A stretch of DNA of 7,630 bases from an uncultured Chloroflexota bacterium (GTDB lineage: Bacteria; Chloroflexota; Dehalococcoidia; SM23-28-2; RBG-16-64-32). Made by a program: the position numbers and the translations under genes. Positions 1-4,457 of the stretch are shown one piece after another. The DNA is taken from assembly GCA_913056415.1 (NCBI GenBank), contig CAJXNA010000092.1, positions 1-7,630 on the forward strand. Reading direction: 5' to 3'. Numbering within the stretch: position 1 is the first letter of the stretch; every line of letters starts with the position of its first letter. The notes under the pieces are model-generated. The model worked only from the letters and a program-made list of their open reading frames with translations. It ran no database searches and was not told the origin of the DNA.

Positions 1-201
1 CGGTGTGGGCGAAGGCGTGGGGGTGAGCGTGCTCTCAGGCGTCGTGATGCCGTCGAGGACTTGAGAGGAGCCGCCGGAGAAGACACCTGCCGCGGCCAGG
101 ACGCCTACGGTGATGACGAGCGTCAGAAACGCCGCTGCTCCGCCGGCGATCGCCTGTCGGCGGCGGTTGTGGGCCAGCCAGGGCGGTAACGGTATTCGCA
201 T
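1..201 (-). CDS. N-terminal fragment of a membrane-anchored protein with a Pro/Thr-rich linker (runs off the left edge)
   Basis: This frame begins with ATG at 201 and stays open to the window edge, giving 67 residues. An in-frame stop (TAG) lies six codons upstream of this ATG, so no earlier start is possible. The N-terminus is short and basic (H-N-R-R-R-Q at residues 11-16). A hydrophobic segment follows at about residues 17-41 (A-I-A-G-G-A-A-A-F-L-T-L-V-I-T-V-G-V-L-A), then a Ser/Gly stretch and a Thr/Pro-rich run (T-P-E-S-T-L-T-P-T-P-S-P-T-P) at the edge. This is the layout of a protein anchored by one N-terminal helix or uncleaved signal, with a flexible extracytoplasmic linker before a domain that lies outside the window. 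No clear Shine-Dalgarno precedes the ATG. Function cannot be assigned. The gene diverges from the hydrolase gene. Confidence 0.6.
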   Translation of the reverse strand, partial: MRIPLPPWLAHNRRRQAIAGGAAAFLTLVITVGVLAAAGVFSGGSSQVLDGITTPESTLTPTPSPTP

Positions 202-207
202 GGTGGA

Positions 208-235
208 TTGACGGCTCTATCGTTGTCCGTATAAT
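208..235 (+). promoter_or_regulatory. Sigma70-type promoter for the alpha/beta hydrolase gene
   Basis: A -35 box TTGACG (208-213) is separated by 16 bp from a perfect -10 box TATAAT (230-235). It lies about 40 bp upstream of the ATG at 276, which places transcription initiation near 242. It is in the divergent gap between the minus-strand gene starting at 201 and the hydrolase. The -10 core read backwards (ATTATA) could also serve the opposite gene, but no good matching -35 was found on that strand. Confidence 0.7.
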
Positions 236-262
236 GAGGCCACATCCCGCCCAAGCGCAACC

Positions 263-268
263 AGGAGG
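263..268 (+). promoter_or_regulatory. Ribosome binding site fixing the hydrolase start
   Basis: A perfect AGGAGG lies 7 nt upstream of the ATG at 276. It decides against an upstream in-frame ATG at 234, which overlaps the -10 box and therefore cannot be on the transcript from this promoter. Confidence 0.75.
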
Positions 269-275
269 AACGCCC

Positions 276-1196
276 ATGCCAACGGCAACGGTTAACGGCA
301 ACCAGTATTTCTACGAGGAGAAGGGGTCCGGTTTTCCAATCGTCTTCGGCAACTCGCTGCTCTTCGACCATCGGATGTGGGACCAGCAGGTGGAGACGCT
401 CTCCTCCCGCTACCGCTGTATCACTTACGATTTCCTGGGGCACGGTGGCTCCTCGGTCGGCGCGGAGGGGTACAGCCTGGAGGACGAGGCGGAGAAGCTG
501 CACGCCCTGATGGAGCGATGGGGCGCCTCGCCGGCCCACATGGTAGGGCTGTCCATGGGTGGCATGGTGGATATGCGGCTGGCGCTGGCCCATCCGGAGG
601 ACGTTCGTTCTTTGGCGCTGCTGGACACCTCGGCGGAGGAAGAGGTGGCGGAGCGGCGGCCGCAGTACGAGGCGATGGCGGCGGCGGCGCGGGCCAACGG
701 GCCGGAGTCGGTCGTGGACGCGGTGGTGCCGTTCATGTTCAGCCAGGGGTTCCAGCAATCGCAGCCGGAGCAGGTGGCGGCCTACAGGCAGCAGTTCATC
801 GACTCCAACATCGATGGCATCGAGCAGGCGACGAAGGCGGTGACGCGCCGAACCAGCGTGCTGGACAAGATATCGCAGATCAGGGTGCCTACTCTCGTGA
901 TTGTGGGCAGCGATGATATCTCGACGACGCCGGACAAGGCGCAGCGCATCGCTGAGGGGATCGCCGGCGCGCGACTGGAGACGATAGCGGGGTCCGGACA
1001 CCTGACGGCCATCGAGCAGCCGGAGCGCATCTCACAGTTGCTTTCGGAGTTCTTAGCGCAGGCAGATTCGGCCTCGCCGAAGTATAACCGCCTACCGACC
1101 TATCAGACGCTTTCCAACCCCGTAACGGGGATCCTCTCAGATAGCCTCCCTATCGGCAGAAATCCGCTGCGGCGGGCTGTGCGTATACCCCCATAG
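276..1196 (+). CDS. Alpha/beta hydrolase fold protein (3-oxoadipate enol-lactonase/PcaD-like group)
   Basis: This is a 306-residue cytosolic alpha/beta hydrolase with no signal peptide. The nucleophile elbow G-L-S-M-G-G places the catalytic Ser at 93. The acid is probably Asp214 (V-G-S-D-D-I-S-T-T-P) and the catalytic His is His242 (G-S-G-H-L-T-A-I-E-Q-P). The oxyanion region F-G-N-S-L-L-F-D-H-R-M-W-D (residues 24-36) and Y-D-F-L-G-H-G-G-S-S (51-60) match the lactonase/esterase branch typified by PcaD. That branch also contains many esterases and hydrolases of unknown substrate, so the substrate is not assigned. The family fold normally ends near F-L at about residue 260. The remaining 45 or so residues are an odd tail with codon use unlike the body. 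The stop codon falls within an inverted repeat at 1185-1201. Start choice rests on AGGAGG 7 nt upstream of 276. No other pathway gene is adjacent, so this appears to be a single-gene transcript. Confidence 0.9.
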   Translation: MPTATVNGNQYFYEEKGSGFPIVFGNSLLFDHRMWDQQVETLSSRYRCITYDFLGHGGSSVGAEGYSLEDEAEKLHALMERWGASPAHMVGLSMGGMVDMRLALAHPEDVRSLALLDTSAEEEVAERRPQYEAMAAAARANGPESVVDAVVPFMFSQGFQQSQPEQVAAYRQQFIDSNIDGIEQATKAVTRRTSVLDKISQIRVPTLVIVGSDDISTTPDKAQRIAEGIAGARLETIAGSGHLTAIEQPERISQLLSEFLAQADSASPKYNRLPTYQTLSNPVTGILSDSLPIGRNPLRRAVRIPP

Positions 1197-1201
1197 GGTA
1201 T
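1185..1201. promoter_or_regulatory. Inverted repeat ATACCC-N5-GGGTAT, candidate CsoR/RcnR/CstR-family operator
   Basis: ATACCC at 1185-1190 and GGGTAT at 1196-1201 are perfect inverted arms around the 5-nt centre CCATA. From family knowledge, operators of the CsoR/RcnR/FrmR/CstR repressors are short inverted repeats built around TACC plus a C/G-tract with GGTA, like this one. The site sits 88 bp before the first of three membrane-protein genes and overlaps the hydrolase stop codon. I did not find a convincing -35/-10 pair beside it, and no repressor gene of this family lies in the window. The match is by motif shape only. A simple RNA hairpin at a gene end is the alternative. Confidence 0.45.
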
Positions 1202-1223
1202 GTATCACAGGGAGGTGATGCCT

Positions 1224-1283
1224 TTGAGCCACATCGTGCGGAAGTTCTTGGTCGGCTTACCGGCCCAAATTCTCAGGAGGTGA
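1224..1283 (+). CDS. Possible 19-residue leader ORF upstream of the membrane-protein genes
   Basis: A GGAGGTGAT sequence (1211-1219), a strong match to the anti-Shine-Dalgarno, stands 8 nt before a TTG at 1224. From there 19 codons are open (M-S-H-I-V-R-K-F-L-V-G-L-P-A-Q-I-L-R-R) to TGA at 1281. The last two sense codons, AGG AGG, are themselves the Shine-Dalgarno of the next gene, so translation of this ORF would pass through and possibly unmask or block that site. In-frame ATG codons at 1200 and 1218 are alternative starts, but their spacing to the ribosome site is poor. The peptide is basic and hydrophobic and I recognise no family. It could equally be an accidental open stretch. Confidence 0.3.
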   Translation: MSHIVRKFLVGLPAQILRR

Positions 1284-1289
1284 TTGAGT

Positions 1290-1688
1290 ATGTCAATCGA
1301 ACATAGGACTGACCTAATCCCCAGTCCGCCCATCCAGACCACGATCTACCCGCTGCTCATAGCGGCGGGATTCGCCATCGTGGTCTCCGCGCTCGGCATC
1401 GCGGTGGTGCTCGCCACCGTGGCCAACGACGTCTTCAACAACGCCAAGGAGGCGCGGGACGCGGCGGCCGTCGGCACGTCGCTGCTGGCGCGGCAGGGCG
1501 ACCTGGCGACGTTCCCGCTGTGGGTGCAGCCGTTCAAGTTCGTCGGCCTGACCCTGTTGATCAGCGGCATCTTCACGGTGTTCTGGGGGCTCCTGCGCTC
1601 GCTGCGAGAGGCGCGCGGGGCGGCGATGGTAGAGAGCATCCCCGTTCTCCTCAAGGGTTCGTCTCCGCGAGAGACGGAGGGGAGCTAG
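1290..1688 (+). CDS. Two-helix membrane protein, single-unit member of a three-gene paralogous set
   Basis: The protein has 132 residues. Hydrophobic helices are predicted at about 21-45 and 82-104, separated by a loop of about 37 residues and followed by a basic, polar tail (R-S-L-R-E-A-R). The loop carries N-D-V-F (47-49) and T-S-L-L, and the second helix is introduced by W-V-Q-P-F-K-F-V-G-L (78-87). The same pattern recurs twice in each of the next two proteins, so this gene looks like the minimal one-unit form. I chose ATG 1290 because AGGAGG (1275-1280) lies 9 nt upstream; the TTG at 1284 would leave only 3 nt. It is the first gene of a tight run, with only 3 bp before the next start. 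I recognise no named family and the function is unknown. The positive charges after helix 2 suggest a cytoplasmic C-terminus and an extracytoplasmic loop. Confidence 0.8.
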   Translation: MSIEHRTDLIPSPPIQTTIYPLLIAAGFAIVVSALGIAVVLATVANDVFNNAKEARDAAAVGTSLLARQGDLATFPLWVQPFKFVGLTLLISGIFTVFWGLLRSLREARGAAMVESIPVLLKGSSPRETEGS

Positions 1689-1691
1689 GAG

Positions 1692-2417
1692 ATGGCTATG
1701 CGTGAAATGATATTCGGCGGGCGCGCAGTCCTGACAGAGGCGCAGCCCACCGGCATGCAGAAGATGGCCGGCATGATGTGGGCGCCCATGCTGCTCATGG
1801 GGCTCATGATCGTCTTCGCCAGCCTCGGCCTCAGCGTCGTCAAGGCGAACTTCGCCTCGGACTACTTCGGCGTGACGAAGGCGGTCCGCGAGGCGGCGGA
1901 CGCGCCGGCCTACCTGATCGATAAGCGGCAGTTCATCGAGTCGGTAAACGTCTGGCTGCCCGGGTTCCAACTGTTGGGGATAGGGCTCATCCTCTCCGCC
2001 ATCACCTTCTCCCTGGCTAACATCCTCGGCGTCTTCCGCGCCGGCGGCGTGCAGATCCAGAAGGCGTTCGGCGCGGAGCCCCAGACCATTACTCCGCCCA
2101 TCACGGCGAAGCTCTTTCCGATGTTCATGATGATGGGTCTGATGATCCTGATCGTGAACCTGATCATCGCCGGCATCATCGGCGCGATCGCCTGGGATGT
2201 CTATGGCAACTCCGTGGCGGAGATCAACGCTGCGGCGCCCGGTTCTAGCCTGCTGGGGGACCAGGGGACGGTCAACAGCTACAAGGCGTGGCTGGAGCCG
2301 TTCAAGTTTGTGGGCCTCGCCACCATTCTGGTCGGCATCTCCCTGGCAGTGCACACGATCCTGCAGGTGATCCGGTTCCAGGGCCAGCGCATCCGTGAGC
2401 TGGCGGCGGGAAACTAA
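1692..2417 (+). CDS. Four-helix membrane protein with two copies of the shared two-helix unit (paralogue A)
   Basis: The protein has 241 residues. Helices are predicted at about 31-52, 92-114, 143-167 and 204-227. Each helix pair encloses a loop with the shared pattern: unit 1 has S-D-Y-F and N-V-W-L-P-G-F-Q-L-L-G, and unit 2 has W-D-V-Y, S-S-L-L-G-D and A-W-L-E-P-F-K-F-V-G-L. The first and third helices are methionine-rich (T-G-M-Q-K-M-A-G-M-M-W-A-P-M and M-F-M-M-M-G-L-M-I-L-I). It is a close paralogue of the next protein along its whole length, and its second unit is especially like the single-unit protein before it. Two starts are plausible: ATG 1692 with G-rich sites 7 or 11 nt upstream, or ATG 1698 with AGGAG 6 nt upstream. 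The 3-bp gap to the preceding stop implies co-translation. No catalytic motif or known family was recognised, so function is unknown. Confidence 0.85.
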   Translation: MAMREMIFGGRAVLTEAQPTGMQKMAGMMWAPMLLMGLMIVFASLGLSVVKANFASDYFGVTKAVREAADAPAYLIDKRQFIESVNVWLPGFQLLGIGLILSAITFSLANILGVFRAGGVQIQKAFGAEPQTITPPITAKLFPMFMMMGLMILIVNLIIAGIIGAIAWDVYGNSVAEINAAAPGSSLLGDQGTVNSYKAWLEPFKFVGLATILVGISLAVHTILQVIRFQGQRIRELAAGN

Positions 2418-2428
2418 GGGGGAATGAG

Positions 2429-3142
2429 ATGACACACGCAGTTGACACATTGGAGCTCCGCGAGCCCGGCATGACGGGGATGCAGGAGATGGCCAGCCGA
2501 ATGTGGCTGCCCATGTTCCTCATGGGGGCGATGGTGCTGATCGCGTCGCTGGTCATCGGCGCGGTGCAGAGCGGCCTCTCTACGGACCTGTTCGAGGTGA
2601 CCAAGACGACGCGTGAGGTGAGCCCGAGCGGCAGCCTGCTGGACAAGCAGGAGTTTATAGAAACGACGAGCATCTGGCTGCCCCGGTTCCAGCTTCTGGG
2701 CATGGGGCTGATGTTCAGCGGGATCACCTTCCTGCTGGCGACGATCCTGGGCAACCTTCGCCTGGCTGGCGCCATGGTCCAGAAGCAGTCCGGCCGGCGG
2801 ATGCTGGTCCCGAAGCCGCCTTGGTCCGCGCAGCTGTTCCCTATGCTCATGATGATGGGGCTGATGATCCTCATCGGCGCCCTCGTGGTCAGCATCGTCA
2901 TCGCCATCACCGCCGGTGACGTGTTCGGCAACCCGATCTCGACCATCAACGCTGCCGAGTCAGGTTCCGGTCTACTGGGGGACTTCCAGGACGTGAAAAC
3001 GTTCGGCGCCTGGCTGCAGGCGTTCGCCTTCACCGGCCTGGCGTTGGTGCTCTCCGGCATCGTGCTGGCGCTGTACACGATCTCCCAGGTGTTGCGCTTT
3101 CAGCACAGCCGTATCGCTGAACTGGCACAAGGAGCCGAATAG
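2429..3142 (+). CDS. Four-helix membrane protein with two copies of the shared two-helix unit (paralogue B)
   Basis: The protein has 237 residues and is collinear with the preceding paralogue. Helices are predicted at about 27-48, 87-109, 138-162 and 199-222. Shared landmarks are T-G-M-Q-E-M-A-S-R-M-W-L-P-M at the start, F-E-V-T-K-T-T-R-E and L-L-D-K-Q-E-F-I-E in the first loop, W-L-P-R-F-Q-L-L-G-M-G-L at helix 2, M-M-M-G-L-M-I-L-I in helix 3, and G-D-V-F-G-N with S-G-L-L-G-D in the second loop. The Shine-Dalgarno is GGGGG (2418-2422), 6 nt before ATG 2429. The gene starts 11 bp after the preceding stop. An ATG at 2424 is followed at once by AGA TGA and is not a gene start. Tandem duplication with the preceding gene is clear by eye. 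Function is unknown; the shared Met-rich helices hint at metal handling but do not show it. Confidence 0.85.
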   Translation: MTHAVDTLELREPGMTGMQEMASRMWLPMFLMGAMVLIASLVIGAVQSGLSTDLFEVTKTTREVSPSGSLLDKQEFIETTSIWLPRFQLLGMGLMFSGITFLLATILGNLRLAGAMVQKQSGRRMLVPKPPWSAQLFPMLMMMGLMILIGALVVSIVIAITAGDVFGNPISTINAAESGSGLLGDFQDVKTFGAWLQAFAFTGLALVLSGIVLALYTISQVLRFQHSRIAELAQGAE

Positions 3143-3168
3143 GCGGAGCTCGTTTGCGGTTAGATTGG

Positions 3169-3238
3169 TTGGCGCCTGCTGCTATCGGGCGGCGGGCGCC
3201 AACTGCTGAGCTCAGCATTAGAAACGCTACAGCGTTTC
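3169..3238 (+). promoter_or_regulatory. Structured intergenic leader with three successive inverted repeats
   Basis: The 111-bp gap between the third paralogue and the Met-rich gene holds three perfect inverted repeats in a row. They are TTGGCGCC/GGCGCCAA (3169-3176 with 3195-3202, loop 18), the 12-bp palindrome GCTGAGCTCAGC (3205-3216), and GAAACGCT-AC-AGCGTTTC (3221-3238). The last one abuts the ribosome binding site GGAGGGGG (3239-3246) of the following gene. None is followed by a T-tract, so they are not classic intrinsic terminators. They may be protein-binding sites, an RNA leader controlling translation, or transcript-stabilising structure. Confidence 0.45.
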
Positions 3239-3253
3239 GGAGGGGGAAATTCC

Positions 3254-3727
3254 ATGGAGTTCGAACCGGGTTGGGCCATTCTGGCGGGCCTTGTCGGCGG
3301 CGCGGTGATGGCCGTCATTCTGTATATGGGCATCGTCATGATGCCTCAGCAGATGAAGATGAACCTGTTCATGATGCTGGGATCGATGATGCTGCCCGTG
3401 GGTGCGGCGGCGTTCGTGATGGGCGCAATGGTACACGCCGGCATGAGCGTCGTCTTTGGCCTGATCCACGGCGGCGTCTTCGCTGCCCTGGACATAGATT
3501 CCGCCTGGGCGGCCTGGGGGCTGCTTTTTGGGGTGACGCACTGGGCGGTGGTCGGCATGGCGTTGGGGATGATGCCCATGATGCATTCGCGCATGCGTAG
3601 CGGCGAGATCGACGAGCCGGGCTTCTACGCCCTACGCTACCCGCCGATGACGGCGATGGGCTTCCTGATGCTGCACCTCGTCTTCGGAGTCATAGTGGGG
3701 GCGCTGTACGGCGCCTGGGCCGGCTAG
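3254..3727 (+). CDS. Methionine-rich four-helix membrane protein (DUF1440/DUF6789-like appearance)
   Basis: The protein has 157 residues, of which 23 are Met and 5 are His (61, 72, 96, 111, 141). Helices are predicted at about 8-30, 48-76, 86-108 and 135-155. Paired motifs include M-V-H-A-G-M (59-64), G-L-I-H-G-G (69-74), G-V-T-H-W (93-97), G-M-M-P-M-M-H-S-R-M (105-114) and the C-terminal M-L-H-L-V-F-G-V-I-V-G-A-L-Y-G. The last of these resembles the ends of small membrane proteins grouped under DUF1440/DUF6789, but this is recognition from memory and is tentative. Intramembrane Met and His clusters are typical of copper-binding or copper-transporting proteins, which is an inference here. GGAGGGGG 7 nt upstream fixes ATG 3254. 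It lies 111 bp beyond the paralogue set on the same strand, behind a structured leader, so it may be co-transcribed or separately controlled. Confidence 0.85.
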   Translation: MEFEPGWAILAGLVGGAVMAVILYMGIVMMPQQMKMNLFMMLGSMMLPVGAAAFVMGAMVHAGMSVVFGLIHGGVFAALDIDSAWAAWGLLFGVTHWAVVGMALGMMPMMHSRMRSGEIDEPGFYALRYPPMTAMGFLMLHLVFGVIVGALYGAWAG

Positions 3728-3748
3728 CTCCAACCGTGGCTAGCGAAT

Positions 3749-3764
3749 CACGCTGATGAGCGTG
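3749..3764 (+). repeat. Stem-loop before the DsrE-like gene
   Basis: CACGCT-GATG-AGCGTG forms a 6-bp stem with a 4-nt loop in the 89-bp gap between the Met-rich gene and the DsrE-like gene. No T-run follows, so it is a weak terminator candidate at best. It could limit read-through or stabilise the upstream message. Confidence 0.4.
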
Positions 3765-3816
3765 GGAGATCGGGGTCGGCTGAACTAAGTCTCAATCGCA
3801 ACGAAGGGAGATAGTA

Positions 3817-4191
3817 GTGGCTAAGGTTGCCATCATACTGCAGGCGGGTCCCGGCACTCACGAGAGCCATGCCCGCATGTTCCACAGCATGCTCTATTCT
3901 AAGGAGCTCAAGGAGAAGGGCCACGAGGTGCGCCTCGTATTCGATGGCGCGTCCACAGAGTGGCTGGCCAAGTGGGGCGATCCCCAGGACGGCGATGACC
4001 GGATGATGGGCGGGTTCTTTAACCAGCTCAAGGATGCCGGCCTAACCTACGTGGTGTGCGATTTCTGCTCCGGCGCCTTCAATGTCCACGCTAAGCTGAC
4101 GGCGCAAGGCGAGCCGCTGGTGGCGGAGTACATGAACCATCCAAGCGTGGCCAGCCTCATTGACGAGGGCTTCCAGCTTGTCACGCTGTAG
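3817..4191 (+). CDS. DsrE/DsrF-like family protein with a CxxC motif
   Basis: This is a soluble protein of 124 residues. The start K-V-A-I-I-L-Q-A-G-P-G-T-H-E (3-16), the following helix (S-H-A-R-M-F-H-S-M-L), K-G-H-E-V-R-L-V-F-D-G-A (34-45) and the C-terminal helix-strand give the alpha/beta pattern of the DsrE superfamily. Members carry sulfur as a cysteine persulfide or act as small sulfur-related adaptors. Two cysteines, Cys81 and Cys84 (V-V-C-D-F-C-S-G-A-F), sit in the region after the third strand where family members have their active Cys. A CxxC pair could hold a persulfide, form a disulfide or bind a metal. The start is GTG 3817, with AAGGGAG 6 nt upstream. The gene lies 89 bp after the Met-rich gene on the same strand and converges on ftsZ. 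The family assignment is fairly firm; the specific role is not known. Confidence 0.82.
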   Translation: MAKVAIILQAGPGTHESHARMFHSMLYSKELKEKGHEVRLVFDGASTEWLAKWGDPQDGDDRMMGGFFNQLKDAGLTYVVCDFCSGAFNVHAKLTAQGEPLVAEYMNHPSVASLIDEGFQLVTL

Positions 4192-4197
4192 CGATAC

Positions 4198-4240
4198 GCC
4201 TCTCCAGACAGAGTGACGCCGCGGGAATGTCTGGGGAGGC
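4198..4240. terminator. Long stem-loop just after the DsrE-like gene, possible transcription end
   Basis: GCCTCTCCAGACA (4198-4210) pairs with TGTCTGGGGAGGC (4228-4240) over 13 positions with one G-T pair and a 17-nt loop. It begins 7 bp after the DsrE-like stop codon. The position is right for a transcript end or 3' stabiliser, but no T-tract follows, so an intrinsic terminator is not shown. Confidence 0.4.
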
Positions 4241-4260
4241 AAACAGCCCCGCGGCGCCTA

Positions 4261-4303
4261 TCTGCCCGTTGCGGGCAGACCTGTCCCCGCCCGCGGCGGG
4301 GAC
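4261..4303. repeat. Tandem pair of perfect hairpins
   Basis: TCTGCCCG-TTG-CGGGCAGA (4261-4279) is followed after 3 bases by GTCCCCGCC-CGC-GGCGGGGAC (4283-4303). Both stems are perfect with 3-nt loops. The joint between them contains the first copy of the GCGGGCAGACCTG direct repeat. Confidence 0.6.
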
Positions 4304-4362
4304 GATCGTGCTAGCAGTCAAGCTGCGTTGGTCCTATCCTATGAGACCCTCCTTTCGCTCAC

Positions 4363-4402
4363 GCCCGCCGGAGCGGGCAGACCTGCCTGTCGTCAGACAG
4401 GC
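4363..4402. repeat. Second tandem pair of hairpins with the same joint sequence
   Basis: GCCCGC-CGGA-GCGGGC (4363-4378) is followed after 6 bases by GCCTGTC-GTCA-GACAGGC (4385-4402). The joint carries the second copy of GCGGGCAGACCTG (4373-4385), so the two-hairpin arrangement of 4261-4303 is repeated here with different outer sequences. Confidence 0.6.
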
Positions 4403-4457
4403 GCGACTGCTTCGAAGTGCCGGGCTCCGCCTTGCCGGAAGCAGGGCCCGACGTTAG

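Larger units (their letters stand above)
4192..4457. repeat. Convergent intergenic region packed with hairpins
   Basis: The region between the converging DsrE-like and ftsZ genes contains no credible gene but six stem-loops: 4198-4240 (13 bp with one G-T pair), 4261-4279 (8 bp), 4283-4303 (9 bp), 4363-4378 (6 bp), 4385-4402 (7 bp) and 4421-4450 (7 bp with one G-T pair). A 13-bp direct repeat, GCGGGCAGACCTG, occurs at 4271-4283 and 4373-4385. In both copies it starts in a hairpin's right arm and ends at the first base of the next hairpin. This resembles a cluster of REP-like extragenic palindromes that could also end transcription from both sides. No T-tracts are seen. Confidence 0.6.

Noticed and set aside
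234..275. Upstream ATG at 234 as the hydrolase start
   Set aside because: It overlaps the -10 box TATAAT and lies before the expected transcription start; AGGAGG at 263-268 supports ATG 276.
123..1001. Long minus-strand open frame opposite the hydrolase
   Set aside because: The product is Arg/His-rich with no domain pattern. It lies antisense to a hydrolase with an intact catalytic triad and strong promoter and ribosome site, so it is a high-GC shadow.
1118..1130. CCCCG-TAA-CGGGG hairpin as a terminator for the hydrolase gene
   Set aside because: It has only a 5-bp stem, no T-tract, and lies inside the open reading frame upstream of the stop.
1314..2450. A 378-codon minus-strand open frame opposite the first two membrane genes
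   Set aside because: The composition (His/Arg/Gln/Asp repeats such as H-D-Q-D-H-Q-T-H-H-H) is typical of antisense reading of GC-rich hydrophobic genes. The plus strand shows repeated helices and ribosome sites.
2302..3078. Minus-strand open frame opposite paralogue B
   Set aside because: It is another antisense frame without domain features, and it crosses the junction of two well-supported plus-strand genes.
3154..3600. Plus-strand open frame overlapping the Met-rich gene in another frame
   Set aside because: It has no ribosome site and an Arg/Gly/His-rich product, while the overlapping frame gives a clean four-helix protein with GGAGGGGG at the right spacing.
4227..4457. A 76-codon plus-strand open frame in the convergent region
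   Set aside because: It consists of the hairpin sequences, has no ribosome site, and gives a Pro/Arg-rich product with no recognisable fold.
4192..4457. CRISPR array
   Set aside because: The repeats are hairpins of differing sequence with one 13-bp direct repeat; there are no regular repeat-spacer units.
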